NCBI GenBank assembly: GCA_026706025.1
Contig: JAPOZO010000088.1
Coordinates: 99,669-163,668, forward strand
DNA: 64,000 bases
Source: Candidatus Poribacteria bacterium
GTDB taxonomy: Bacteria > Poribacteria > WGA-4E > WGA-3G
Direction of reading: 5' to 3'
The notes beneath the pieces were generated by a model, which saw only the letters and a program-made list of their open reading frames with translations, searched no databases and had not been told where the DNA came from. This document shows positions 15,784 through 24,517 of the stretch, piece by piece. The position numbers and the translations under genes are program-made. Each line of letters starts with the position of its first letter. The stretch's first letter is position 1.

Positions 15784-17225
15784 CAGACGATCTGTCCAAT
15801 CAAGGTATGCGCTGTTGTACTGTCAATGCGAACGTTGACAACCTCACCGATTTTACTATCTACTTTGGGAAATACTGTCGTTTTGAAACCGTCTGTTTTT
15901 CCGTAATATTTATCTGCTTCCCGACGCGATTCGCCTTCCACAAGCACAGCGACAGTATCACCGACTGCAGCCGTGTTGATTTCCGCAGAAATCTGCTCCT
16001 GAAGTTCAATAATCTGTTTGAGGCGTTCTCCCTTTTCTGTCTCCGGCACATCATCGGGTAGCGCTTTGTGGGCAAGTGTCCCTTCACGTTCAGAATACTT
16101 GAACATGAACGCCGAATCGTACCGGATGTCCGTCATCATCTGATACGTCTCCATAAATTCTGCTTCGGTTTCGCCACAGAAACCGACGATAACATCGGTG
16201 GAGAGGGCAATATCAGGGATGCGTTCGCGGAGTTTTGAGACGAGCACCCGATACTCTCCCGCTGTGTAGGTACGCCGCATCCGCTCAAGTACCGGCGTAG
16301 ATCCAGATTGCAGCGGGAGGTGTAAATGTTTACAAACAGTTGGAGAACTCGCCATCGCGTCAATCATACGCTCCGTCGCATCTGCCGGATGTGGCGAGGT
16401 AAAGCGCACGCGTTCTAAGCCGTTGACTTCGCCGACAGCATAGAGCAGATCCCCAAAATCGGAGCCGTTGTCGCGATAGGAGTTAACCGTCTGACCGAGT
16501 AAGACGACCTCTTTGAAACCTTGGTCAACCAATTTTTCGACATCTTCAACGAGAAGTTTCAATGGCAGACTCCGCTCCCTACCACGGACAAAAGGAACGA
16601 TGCAGAAGGTGCACATCTTATCGCAGCCTCGCTGAATCGTGAGCCATGCCCGGATCCCTTCTTTTCGGATGGGTGCGATGTCGGCGTAATCCTCGCTTTT
16701 GTCCAAGCGTAATCCGAGGAACGGATCTCGGTCTTTCAGGGAGACGTGCGCCTCCACACCACCTGTCAACGAATCCAGCGCGATGGGTAGATTCCGATAG
16801 GCATCCGGTCCCATCACGAGATCAACGTAGGGTGCAGCGTCCAAGAGTCGGTCGCGGAGATGTTGCGCCATACAACCGCAGACCCCGATAATGAGTTCTG
16901 GCTGCCGACGTTTGCGGTGGTTGAGATGCTTAAGCCGATTAATAACCTTCGTTTCCGCGTTTTCCCGTATCGCACAAGTATTGACGAGAACGACATCGGC
17001 ATCGTCGATATGCGTCACGGTCCGGTGTCCACTTTGCGTTAAGATACCTGCCATCAGTTCGCTGTCACTGACGTTCATCTGACAGCCATAAGTTTCGATG
17101 TAGACCCGGCGCGCGTGTGCATGCTGAGGCGTGTCAGTAGATGTCCCGCCTTGCGATTTTTGCGGCGGTGGATGCGGGATGTCTTTATTATTATAAAGTG
17201 GAAAAAGCGTTTCGTTTTTCATCAT
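15783..17225 (-). CDS. miaB: tRNA-2-methylthio-N6-dimethylallyladenosine synthase MiaB
   Basis: This radical-SAM methylthiotransferase converts i6A37 to ms2i6A37 in tRNAs. The N-terminal UPF0004 domain holds three cluster cysteines (YGCQMNVSDSE, NTCAIRENAE, GVCGCMAQ). The radical SAM triad is CDKMCTFC, and a C-terminal TRAM domain follows (residues ~415-480). I start at the ATG 17223-17225, which overlaps the upstream stop in an ATGATGA arrangement. A leader extending to 17258 would lie inside the neighbour. The 50-residue pre-domain is longer than usual and Pro/Gln-rich. Confidence 0.93.
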   Translation of the reverse strand: MMKNETLFPLYNNKDIPHPPPQKSQGGTSTDTPQHAHARRVYIETYGCQMNVSDSELMAGILTQSGHRTVTHIDDADVVLVNTCAIRENAETKVINRLKHLNHRKRRQPELIIGVCGCMAQHLRDRLLDAAPYVDLVMGPDAYRNLPIALDSLTGGVEAHVSLKDRDPFLGLRLDKSEDYADIAPIRKEGIRAWLTIQRGCDKMCTFCIVPFVRGRERSLPLKLLVEDVEKLVDQGFKEVVLLGQTVNSYRDNGSDFGDLLYAVGEVNGLERVRFTSPHPADATERMIDAMASSPTVCKHLHLPLQSGSTPVLERMRRTYTAGEYRVLVSKLRERIPDIALSTDVIVGFCGETEAEFMETYQMMTDIRYDSAFMFKYSEREGTLAHKALPDDVPETEKGERLKQIIELQEQISAEINTAAVGDTVAVLVEGESRREADKYYGKTDGFKTTVFPKVDSKIGEVVNVRIDSTTAHTLIGQIV

Positions 17226-17986
17226 GACATGTTCATATAATCTTGGTGGTATCCCCATAAATCTACAATGAAGAGATCGCCAATGTATGCAAGCACACGA
17301 TATTTTAACGTGTGCGTTGTCCGTGTGTTTATTGTAAAAGGTGCCGTCTGTGCGAAGAGGTGCCCGAAAGAAGCATCCGCCGCGAGAAATGTTGTGTCGC
17401 CGTTTGACGGATGCGGAAAGATAGCGACCCCGACGGCTTCCTGCTCAGCAGCCGTAAGTCCGCAGAGCGTACCCCACGCCGATATATTGTTATTTACCTC
17501 TGACTCGCCGATCCGTCCGTCTGCATTAGCGGCTTTCCGGTACTCCATCTCAGCAGTGAGACAACCGAGGCCTATATCTCCCGTAAATTCAAGCGAGTGA
17601 CTCGGTGCGTGTAATGAGAACTCCATATCCAAGACTTGCACTTCGGTCTGACGTGGATGAACTTCTGTCGTGCAAGTTTCTATCAGGTACGGTTCTGCCG
17701 AATCTTTCCAGGTCGTGACAATAGAAAATCGCGCTGAATCTGCCGCCGTGTCGCGCGTAATTTCATCGTGACCCAGCTGCCCGTCATTGACGGTTCCGCG
17801 AGTGAAACAGATTCCCGGCGGATGCTGATGCCCGATATTCGTGTCGCCCGTTACCACTTGCCCGTTGGGCGCATAGAACGGATGCAGATATGGCGGACGT
17901 GCCACCCCGCCACCATGGTAGCAAGTAAGTATCGGCGCACCGTCTTCTGTAATGGATAATTCTTTTTCGTTAAATTCGTATAACAT
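17222..17986 (-). CDS. DUF6807 (PmoA-like) family protein
   Basis: The 254-residue protein has the layout of the DUF6807/PmoA family of Planctomycetes, Bacteroidota and relatives. Landmarks are HGGGVARPPYLHPFYAPNGQVVTGD, IGHQHPPGICFTRGTVNDGQLGHDE, and VGVAIFPHPSN with a beta-sandwich rhythm throughout. The conserved histidines (HPF, HQHP) suggest a metal or sugar-related site. The PmoA name is a legacy label and no methane oxidation is implied. No signal peptide is seen. It heads the operon with miaB, map and ccmC, overlapping miaB by 4 bp; the functional link is unclear. Confidence 0.75.
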   Translation of the reverse strand: MLYEFNEKELSITEDGAPILTCYHGGGVARPPYLHPFYAPNGQVVTGDTNIGHQHPPGICFTRGTVNDGQLGHDEITRDTAADSARFSIVTTWKDSAEPYLIETCTTEVHPRQTEVQVLDMEFSLHAPSHSLEFTGDIGLGCLTAEMEYRKAANADGRIGESEVNNNISAWGTLCGLTAAEQEAVGVAIFPHPSNGDTTFLAADASFGHLFAQTAPFTINTRTTHTLKYRVLAYIGDLFIVDLWGYHQDYMNMS

Positions 17987-18061
17987 AAATGCTATGCGTA
18001 AATTATACCACGCATCTCACTATAATGCAAACGCGATTTAGGGGTTATCAGCAGAGGCACT

Positions 18062-18243
18062 CAATTGTCCATTTTTTGATCGAATTTTCACCCCCAGGTC
18101 CGGTAGGTTCGGTTTTGCGGTGTACTCACCTGCCCCCCTGATAAGGGGGGATAAAGGGGGTGTTTTTGCTGGGGTGTTTCTTGCGATCTGCATTCCTAAC
18201 CGAACCGGATACTTAAAAAAAGACGTGAAATCCAATAACTTCT
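18062..18243. repeat. Dispersed repeat (CCGGTAGGTTCGG family), copy 1
   Basis: The 17987-18415 gap has no clear gene except the promoter noted below. This block contains GGTCCGGTAGGTTCGG and, further on, ACCGAACCGGAT as its inverted partner, followed by CTTAAAAAAAGACGTGAAAT. The same outline occurs at 39605-39734, and a 21-bp identical piece in inverse orientation at 30582-30602. Copy 1 carries about 40-50 extra bases with a C6/G6-type hairpin around 18130-18160. Read in reverse, both full copies encode similar SFFKxPVRLG peptides. Confidence 0.65.
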
Positions 18244-18346
18244 AAAACTTGAATGGCTCTGGGGTTATCAGTTTTCAGTTTTCAGTTAAAAAGAGGTCTG
18301 ATTAACCAAGGTATCTCTTAATGGCTCTGACCCACGCCTGATTAGG

Positions 18347-18376
18347 TTGCTATTTGTCCGCAAAATAAGGTATAAT
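18347..18376 (+). promoter_or_regulatory. Candidate sigma70 promoter for the PuuD-like gene
   Basis: TTGCTA (18347-18352) and a consensus TATAAT (18371-18376) are separated by 18 bp, about 40 bp before the ATG at 18416. Confidence 0.5.
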
Positions 18377-18415
18377 TTATGTATAGTAAAACGATTCAAA
18401 AGGAGACTTTTATAT

Positions 18416-19108
18416 ATGCCACCTATTATCGGAATTACATTTTCATCCGAGAGTATAAGGGGTACTTCTAAGAACTATATCCACGCCATTGAAGAGTTCG
18501 GCGGCATACCCCGCAAACTGTATCCCGATGTGCCAGATTCTGAATACGCTGATATTGACGGACTTTTACTAACAGGGGGTCCCGATATTGACCCGGCCTA
18601 TTATGGTGAAGAGAGGCATGAAACTACAGACATTAACGCAGCTCGCGACGAGCTGGAGTTACCACTATACAAGTGGGCTATAGAGAAAGATCTCCCCGTT
18701 TTCGGAATCTGCCGCGGTATCCAGATTATGAATGTTGCAATAGGAGGCAGCCTGTACCAAGATATTCCTTCACAGTTTACATGCCGTTTGACCCATAAGA
18801 TACTGGTAAATTCGGACGACTCTTGGCATAGTATTAATAAGATTCAACCAGGCAGTCTACTAAACCAAATTACAGGTGAGAGCATCACCGAAGTTAATTC
18901 AAGACATCATCAAGCCTTAAAAGTAATTGGCAAAGGGTTTACCGTAACTGCACAATCAAAAGATGGCATCATTGAAGCAATAGAAGATAGATCAAAACGG
19001 TTTGTGCTTGGCGTGCAATACCATCCAGAGCGGATGACCCAGACCGCTGAATTCCGTGAACACAGACGTAAACTATTTGAGGCGTTTATTAAGGCTGCCT
19101 CTCGATAA
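18416..19108 (+). CDS. Gamma-glutamyl-gamma-aminobutyrate hydrolase-like (class I glutamine amidotransferase, C26)
   Basis: The 230-residue enzyme has the PuuD-type fold that hydrolyses gamma-glutamyl amides in polyamine breakdown. The nucleophile is C99 in VFGICRGIQIMNVAIGG, with the His-Glu pair in GVQYHPERM. The family marker GLLLTGGPDIDPAYYGEE lies at ~49-66 and NSRHHQALK precedes the His. AGGAG sits about 10 bases before the ATG at 18416, so the longer frame from 18347 is rejected. No other polyamine gene is adjacent, so the exact gamma-glutamyl substrate is open. Confidence 0.88.
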   Translation: MPPIIGITFSSESIRGTSKNYIHAIEEFGGIPRKLYPDVPDSEYADIDGLLLTGGPDIDPAYYGEERHETTDINAARDELELPLYKWAIEKDLPVFGICRGIQIMNVAIGGSLYQDIPSQFTCRLTHKILVNSDDSWHSINKIQPGSLLNQITGESITEVNSRHHQALKVIGKGFTVTAQSKDGIIEAIEDRSKRFVLGVQYHPERMTQTAEFREHRRKLFEAFIKAASR

Positions 19109-19183
19109 CACCATAAGTCCATTTAGGGGATTTCACAAATCTATAAACATGCCGTCCCTACAGGACTTAGGCGCATTTAGTAT

Positions 19184-19319
19184 CGTAGGTTGGGTAGAAC
19201 GGATGCCATCAAATCCGTAAAGGTTACAGAAAGATGAGGCACCTCTATACACGCTAATCAAACAAAATACCCAGTGAAACCCAACACTTTCATCGTAAAG
19301 CCTGAAGTTGGGTTTCACT
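19184..19319. repeat. GTAGGTTGGGT...GTGAAACCCAAC palindromic repeat, copy 1
   Basis: The 19109-19482 gap has no gene. It holds CGTAGGTTGGGTAGAACG at 19184 and a perfect 13-bp inverted repeat AGTGAAACCCAAC (19273-19285) / GTTGGGTTTCACT (19307-19319) with a 21-bp loop. Partial CCTAACCTACG and TCAACCTACG words follow to about 19470. Related copies are at 36799-36905 and 39421-39596. Confidence 0.65.
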
Positions 19320-19482
19320 ATGTTTTTGAGGATATACGGTAGTACATTAGATTCGACGTATCTTTGAAACAGTGATACTCACATCTCAGTTCCCTTCTAC
19401 CTAACCTACGGGACCATGTAAATCCTAAATTGACACCTATGGGTCTTTTACCGCTCTACTCAACCTACGTATATTACAAGAT

Positions 19483-20415
19483 TTAGAAATTAGCGACCAA
19501 AGAGAACCGGTGTGTCAATCCGAGAACACCGAAGGGGACGAGTGCGTAATCGACTTGAAATCGCAGAACCTTCAATCCGAAACCGCCTCTGAGTCCAGAA
19601 ATCGCACCTAAATCGTTGCCGCCGATCCTGTAATTATAGCCAGAGCGGAGTTGCAAGATATTGCCGATCGTGTAGCCTGCCCCGACCGCAAGAGAAATAT
19701 CGTTGTCGGCGGGACGGATAACGTCTGTCGTTAGGACAAGTGCCTCACCCCAGAGTCTGTATGCTGCACCCAGCCTGAAGGTAACAGGTAAACCGAACGC
19801 CTCTTCAATAAACGTCACACGCGGTCCGAGGTGCTGCGCGTTGAACCCCAACGAAAGCGGTATATCAGAAAAAGTGTATAACCCACCGAGATCAAAGGCG
19901 ATACCGGTCCCCGTTTCGTCAGCAATCTCCTCGCGTAAGAATTTCGCGTTCGCACCGAAGGCGATGGAACTGCTGATATTACGCGCATACGAAAAGATCA
20001 TCGCGAGATCGTAAGGACGGAAAACTGTCGTCTCGTTTCCCTCCCTATCGCGCCCCTGTAATTCGCCAAAAGACAAGAAACTTGCACTGGCACCGAGGGT
20101 GCCGATATTCCCCAATGGCAGCGCAACCCCGACAAACTCATGATTGATGCCAGCAAACCATTCGTTGTGCATGAGTGCAAGTTGTGGTTCTTGAAGTTTC
20201 GCCAGACCCGCTGGATTCCAATAAGAGGCGTACAGATCATCGGTCGCAGCGACTTGGGATTCGCCCATCCCGATTGCTTTCGCGCCGACCCCGATTTTAA
20301 GGAACGTCATGGCGCGGGTGCCAGCGTTTTCGTGGATGTCGGTGTTATCTGCTATGACGGGTCCACATGCGAAAATGAGAACTGTAATGCAGGTGTATGT
20401 AAAAAATCTGTTCAT
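19483..20415 (-). CDS. PorV/PorQ-family outer-membrane protein
   Basis: The 310-residue product has a signal peptide (MNRFFTYTCITVLIFACGPVIAD). The UPF0164/PorV signature follows: AGTRAMTFLKIGVGAKAIGMGES, LYASYWNPAGLA. The rest is an FadL-like beta-barrel pattern ending in the aromatic-terminal LTHRFSLVANF. PorV-like proteins act in surface attachment of type IX secretion substrates or as general outer-membrane proteins; no por genes are seen here, so the role is open. The ATG at 20415 gives the cleaner signal peptide; the frame extends to 20427. A second family member lies at 33839-34936. Confidence 0.8.
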   Translation of the reverse strand: MNRFFTYTCITVLIFACGPVIADNTDIHENAGTRAMTFLKIGVGAKAIGMGESQVAATDDLYASYWNPAGLAKLQEPQLALMHNEWFAGINHEFVGVALPLGNIGTLGASASFLSFGELQGRDREGNETTVFRPYDLAMIFSYARNISSSIAFGANAKFLREEIADETGTGIAFDLGGLYTFSDIPLSLGFNAQHLGPRVTFIEEAFGLPVTFRLGAAYRLWGEALVLTTDVIRPADNDISLAVGAGYTIGNILQLRSGYNYRIGGNDLGAISGLRGGFGLKVLRFQVDYALVPFGVLGLTHRFSLVANF

Positions 20416-20444
20416 AAGTATTTCCATCTAATTTTCTAAATGTT

Positions 20445-22049
20445 TTATCTTTCAGTTTGGCCGTTTGAGGGGACATCCTGCATCACAGGAATAACATAAC
20501 TCCGAATTGATACACTATCAATGACTTCCGTTTCAACTCGCGGTTCAGGGGTCTGCCGGTGATCAAACACGACATAGTATCCCACTGTTGCTCCTTCCGA
20601 CTTAAGATACGCCGCAAGCTGCGTTTTACCTACTTGATAACGGTTGTTCCCTCTCCAAATTTTTGTTTCAACGACATACTTTCTCCCATTGTGGGTGATA
20701 AGGATGTCCATTCTGCCGCGTCCCGTTGGCACCTCGATGTGCATAAGACCGCCGATCCGTTTAACGAACGCATCAAGGTAGGCGAGCAAAAGGTGCCGTC
20801 CTACCGACTCCTGGGGGGTCTCTGGCACTTGCAGGATTCTGAATCCTGCGCGTCCAATGAAGTCTTGGAAGTTATCAAGTAACGCTTTCATTTCAATCTG
20901 TCCTGTAGATGTGAGATAATCCCGCAACTCATCACTGGTGTTTTCTGAAAAGTATTCCTGCTCCAATCCATTTACGACTGGCTTGAATGCCCTCATAATC
21001 CGATAGAGATAAATCGGATTGAGGATATCACACATACCGTCAACCCCCTCTTTGATGACACCATAGGTAGCGAGTTCACTGATAATGTCATCATCCAAGT
21101 TGAAATCTACACCTTCATCGCGTGCCATAATTTGCATCAGAACGCTCTCAAAACGTGGATCTCTGCGGATATTTGTTGTCAACTGATCAATGTTGGTATT
21201 CCGTTCCCGCAGCAGCTGTGTATGTGCCGTTGTGAAGTGCGTCATCGTAATCGATTCAGCCTTCGGGATATCCATCTCTTCGGTAAGGATCTGCGCGAAC
21301 CGGTTGACAAGCACGGGCTGTCCTGCAGTCTGTTTATAAATGGATTCAACGACTTCGGGGACAAACGCTTGCCCAATTTCGTCTGTATATTGTCCCAGCA
21401 GTCCTTGTATCTGTTCAAGGGTAAAGTTCGGCAGGCGAAACTCGTCTTGAATATTGAACGGGGAAACAGACCTATCGTAGTTGAGTTGCGTGATACTTTT
21501 AACCCCGATGATGCCAACACTGTGTGGACACCGAGGTTCATCAGATAAGTAAACGTGGCGGAGTGTATACAGAAAATCGCTTACAACGGTTTGTGGGATA
21601 CCATCAAACTCATCGATAACAACAACAACTCTCTTATGCTCAAGAAAACCCAATAATTCCTGAAAAAAAATCATCAGTGAGAATTCATCGGTTAGCTGCG
21701 TTTCCTCCAAAAATTGTATCAGTGATGTTGGGGGAATTTTCCCGCGTTGTTGAAAAACGGTCTTTATTTCCCGCTGTATCATATAGTAGAGTCGTTGATA
21801 AAAAGTGGCAGGGGCGGTGTTGCGCACTATTTGAAAATCCAATTGTATAGGAAAGTAGGCTGTATCTTGCGTCGTGAGTGCCTCCAGTGCCAATCGAAAA
21901 AAGGTAGTTTTGCCGGTTTGCCGCGGCGCGAAGAGGACAATGTAACGTCCATCTTTGACGCGGTCGATAAAATCGGCAATCTCATCGGTCCGAGAGACGA
22001 CATAATGTTTATTGGGGTATACGCGACCTTGGGTGCCAAAACGTCTCAT
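20445..22049 (-). CDS. AAA-like ATPase fused to a PD-(D/E)XK nuclease-like domain
   Basis: The 534-residue protein starts with an AAA-like ATPase. Walker A is APRQTGKTT at 41-49 and Walker B is VVVVIDEFDG at ~140-150, with a preceding YPNKHYVVSRTDEI segment typical of the PF14516-like family. The C-terminus (about 440-510) holds GRMDILITHNGRKYVVETKI, whose D...ExK spacing matches a PD-(D/E)XK nuclease core. Such ATPase-nuclease fusions are common in accessory and defence-type regions, but the target here is unknown. It lies 20 bp from a PIN-domain toxin gene. Confidence 0.8.
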   Translation of the reverse strand: MRRFGTQGRVYPNKHYVVSRTDEIADFIDRVKDGRYIVLFAPRQTGKTTFFRLALEALTTQDTAYFPIQLDFQIVRNTAPATFYQRLYYMIQREIKTVFQQRGKIPPTSLIQFLEETQLTDEFSLMIFFQELLGFLEHKRVVVVIDEFDGIPQTVVSDFLYTLRHVYLSDEPRCPHSVGIIGVKSITQLNYDRSVSPFNIQDEFRLPNFTLEQIQGLLGQYTDEIGQAFVPEVVESIYKQTAGQPVLVNRFAQILTEEMDIPKAESITMTHFTTAHTQLLRERNTNIDQLTTNIRRDPRFESVLMQIMARDEGVDFNLDDDIISELATYGVIKEGVDGMCDILNPIYLYRIMRAFKPVVNGLEQEYFSENTSDELRDYLTSTGQIEMKALLDNFQDFIGRAGFRILQVPETPQESVGRHLLLAYLDAFVKRIGGLMHIEVPTGRGRMDILITHNGRKYVVETKIWRGNNRYQVGKTQLAAYLKSEGATVGYYVVFDHRQTPEPRVETEVIDSVSIRSYVIPVMQDVPSNGQTER

Positions 22050-22068
22050 TTCTTATTCCAATTGATGG

Positions 22069-22512
22069 CTAAACCCCTGCAGGATTAACAACCTCAATTC
22101 CTTCATCAGTATAGCGTTGAAAGTCTGTTACATTGAAAGTTAGGATATGCTTTACATTATGAGCAATCATTGACGCAGCCAACCGTGCATCGTGAACCTG
22201 AACACCGGACACATCATACTTTACGACGAGTTGTCTCCACACTGGATAGACTGTGAACGAATCGGGTAACAAAGGGAAAAGCTTTTCCAAATCTTGCAAT
22301 AAGTCATCTGCTTCAACTGTTGTTTGTCCAAAACCGTTTCGATCAGTGGGTCGAGTAGATACGTTCCAGAATTCCGCAAAATTTTGTGACGTAGTTCGTA
22401 GTTGGTGTTCATTTGCCAACAATTCACGGATAGCAGCCCGAACAATTGGGGAACGTGGATCAGCGGGGAATGAAAATCCCAACAAAACATTGGTGTCAGT
22501 CAGATAAATCAT
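22069..22512 (-). CDS. PIN-domain ribonuclease toxin (VapC-like)
   Basis: The 147-residue protein has the PIN signature: D6 (MIYLTDTNVLL), a glutamate in NFAEFWNV, the acidic cluster VHDARLAASMIAHNV and a final NVTDF. These four acidic sites hold the Mg2+ for RNA cleavage. The gene starts 2 bp after the end of the upstream small partner gene, the usual toxin-antitoxin layout. The RNA target cannot be read from sequence. Confidence 0.88.
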   Translation of the reverse strand: MIYLTDTNVLLGFSFPADPRSPIVRAAIRELLANEHQLRTTSQNFAEFWNVSTRPTDRNGFGQTTVEADDLLQDLEKLFPLLPDSFTVYPVWRQLVVKYDVSGVQVHDARLAASMIAHNVKHILTFNVTDFQRYTDEGIEVVNPAGV

Positions 22513-22514
22513 AA

Positions 22515-22745
22515 CTATGGATGATCTTCGTATATACCTTCGCGACTCATCGCATAGTCTGATAATGGTGGAAAATCAGGACCGACATATTTCATAAATT
22601 TTTTTCCCAATTCATCTGCTAATGCCTCAAATTCCTCAAGAGATAACTGCGCATTGTTAACTGTTGATACCTTCTTAGCATTGTCAAGGACTTCTAAATG
22701 TAAATTATTATTATTATTCGGATAACTATAAACCGTAACCGTCAT
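22515..22745 (-). CDS. Probable antitoxin partner of the PIN toxin
   Basis: The 76-residue acidic protein starts MTVTVYSYPNNNNN and carries LSLEEFEALADELGKKF, ending with REGIYEDHP. AGGAG is about 8 bases before the ATG at 22743-22745; an ATG three codons upstream touches the same site. It has no recognised DNA-binding domain, so the antitoxin role rests on size, acidity, and the 2-bp gap to the PIN gene. The C-terminal DYAMSREGIYEDHP looks like the strand-plus-extended arm that VapB-type antitoxins insert into the toxin. Confidence 0.6.
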   Translation of the reverse strand: MTVTVYSYPNNNNNLHLEVLDNAKKVSTVNNAQLSLEEFEALADELGKKFMKYVGPDFPPLSDYAMSREGIYEDHP

Positions 22746-22761
22746 CTGTTTCATCTCCTTT

Positions 22762-23523
22762 TTATGACGCATTCGCGTCCGTTTCTGTCTCATCCTTCTG
22801 CGATTTTTCACGTATTTCCCGATCTTGATCTTGAATAAGGAAGTCTACTTTCTGTAAAATTTTTTCTTGAATATTACGCGGGTATTGACTTATGCGACTC
22901 TCCAGAAAGTCAGTATGCCTCCGTATCCTATGCTCAAATACGGGTTCAGTCAGAATTACGGGTTTTCGAGTGCCAGTGGCAATGCTGTTGACATCCTCCT
23001 GTAACTTTTTAGTGGCCTCCGCTATCTCAAAAAGCGGTGGTCTACCAATGTGTGAGAACCCCTCGTTCTCGCTAAAATCGAGATGAAATGTGCGTTCATG
23101 CTCGCGATCCACTACGTCTTTATATTTAACGGTAATCTCCAATGGTATTTGCTTGAGTTCATCATATTTATCCATTACATTGACCAAAAACTGTTCAATC
23201 TTCCGTCCGGGTTCAAAGTAAGCGATTCCGCCCTTGAGAAAACCGATCTTCTCAAATGGTATGTCAAGACAGGGTATAGAAGAAGGTTTTGTTCCGAACC
23301 GTAGATTCCGGGCTGCGCCTGTCCCTATATTTTCTACACAGATCATGACGAGACTAACGTATGCTTCATGGCACCGGAGTGATATTGCAATTTCAGGCGT
23401 GTTATTGGCTTTTAGCAGCCGCCATGTCAGATAAACGTAAATACCTGTGATACCAACAAGCACAACGGTGGCAACCCCTATTATCACGCCACTATTTGCG
23501 TTTAACCACTCTATGATCCCCAT
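22762..23523 (-). CDS. Membrane-anchored protein of unknown function
   Basis: The 253-residue protein has one N-terminal transmembrane segment (GVIIGVATVVLVGITGIYVYLTW, residues ~12-34). A beta-rich domain follows (ISLRCHEAYVSLVMICVENIGTGAARNLRF), then a charged helical tail rich in Glu, Lys and Gln from ~190. The ENIGTGAARNL turn resembles conserved sequence in membrane-associated proteins of unknown role found next to defence genes. It ends 16 bp upstream of the antitoxin start and shares its direction, so the four genes 20445-23523 may be co-transcribed. Confidence 0.6.
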   Translation of the reverse strand: MGIIEWLNANSGVIIGVATVVLVGITGIYVYLTWRLLKANNTPEIAISLRCHEAYVSLVMICVENIGTGAARNLRFGTKPSSIPCLDIPFEKIGFLKGGIAYFEPGRKIEQFLVNVMDKYDELKQIPLEITVKYKDVVDREHERTFHLDFSENEGFSHIGRPPLFEIAEATKKLQEDVNSIATGTRKPVILTEPVFEHRIRRHTDFLESRISQYPRNIQEKILQKVDFLIQDQDREIREKSQKDETETDANAS

Positions 23524-23785
23524 AATTTTCTCCTTATGTATATTTTAACCCAATCTTGGTAATTTGGCAACAAAAAGCCCCATCTACATCAGAGCGATTC
23601 AGTTTTAAAAATTTACTCCATATATGGATATACTTTCTTCTGTAGGAGCGAGCTGTGCTCGCGATCTTACGGAAAAAACGTTAACTTATGTAAATGAAAA
23701 TCGAAATCAGAATCGAAAACTGAATCTTCCTGCCATCTACATTCAGCAGTGTTCAGTTTTCCTTGAAACTGTCTGAATCCCGGCT

Positions 23786-23931
23786 TATAGTAAAATCCGA
23801 AAATAATTTAACACTTGTAGTCTAAACTTTTAGTTTGGGTTTCCTTGTAGCATAGGCTGTTAGCCTGTGGCATATAACTTCAGAGTTCACACGACGATAC
23901 GAGTGTATAAGTAATTACGGAATCTACTATA
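23786..23931. mobile_element. MITE, TATAGTAAAG family, copy B
   Basis: The 146-bp element starts TATAGTAAAATCCGAAAATA and ends with an imperfect inverse (reverse complement TATAGTAGATTCCGTAATTA). It is the longest and most diverged of the three copies. It is the main recognisable item in the 23524-24517 gap, together with the 40-residue gene below. A short hairpin GTGCGATAAATCGCAC lies near 24338. Confidence 0.7.
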
Positions 23932-24091
23932 AACAAAAATTAACGCCGAATACAGGTATGGTATTCGACGCTGCTTATGAAATTTATAGGACTCATGTCG
24001 TTTTTGATTGAAAACAGTCTCTTTACAAAATTTGACTATTTAGAATCAACGATAACCTATCAGATTATATTCATCCAGATAGATGAAACTT

Positions 24092-24214
24092 TTAATTTTT
24101 TTCACGGTGTTTCCCAATGCTTGTCCGTTTTCTGGTATCTATGATGGACCAAATAGAAAAACTGATGCCTATTACACCAAGAATTGAACCTGTGATGATA
24201 ACTGCTGCAGTCAT
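24092..24214 (-). CDS. Small single-pass membrane peptide (40 aa)
   Basis: The ATG at 24212-24214 has GAGGA 8 bases upstream. It encodes a single transmembrane helix (AAVIITGSILGVIGISFSIWSII) followed by a basic tail (DTRKRTSIGKHREKN). The design (good ribosome site, helix then positive cytoplasmic end) supports a real small gene. The function is unknown. It lies between the membrane-anchored unknown and the restriction-modification gene. Confidence 0.5.
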   Translation of the reverse strand: MTAAVIITGSILGVIGISFSIWSIIDTRKRTSIGKHREKN

Positions 24215-24517
24215 TTGATTAATCCTCATCCGACAATTCATAGGTTCGTAGTAGGGCAAGTCTGCGGCGTACGCGAAGAAACACCCAAGCAAAAACCCCA
24301 AATGCGACGTGCATTATTGCCCGTTATTGACTTGTGGACGTGCGATAAATCGCACTACTACGAACCTGCCCTCAAATTCAAAGTTGAAAGACTACTATTA
24401 TCTTTACGGAAATTCTCCCAACTTCTGCCATCAGAATCAATCGTTCATAAATAATAGCATATTTTACAGAGAGAATCAAGAAAGTATAGGTTACGGCACG
24501 CCGAGCAGGTTCTTCTA

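Noticed and set aside
19133-19318. Reverse 61-codon frame between the PuuD-like and PorV-like genes
   Set aside because: It lies across the palindromic GTAGGTTGGGT repeat, so the frame is a by-product of the repeat.
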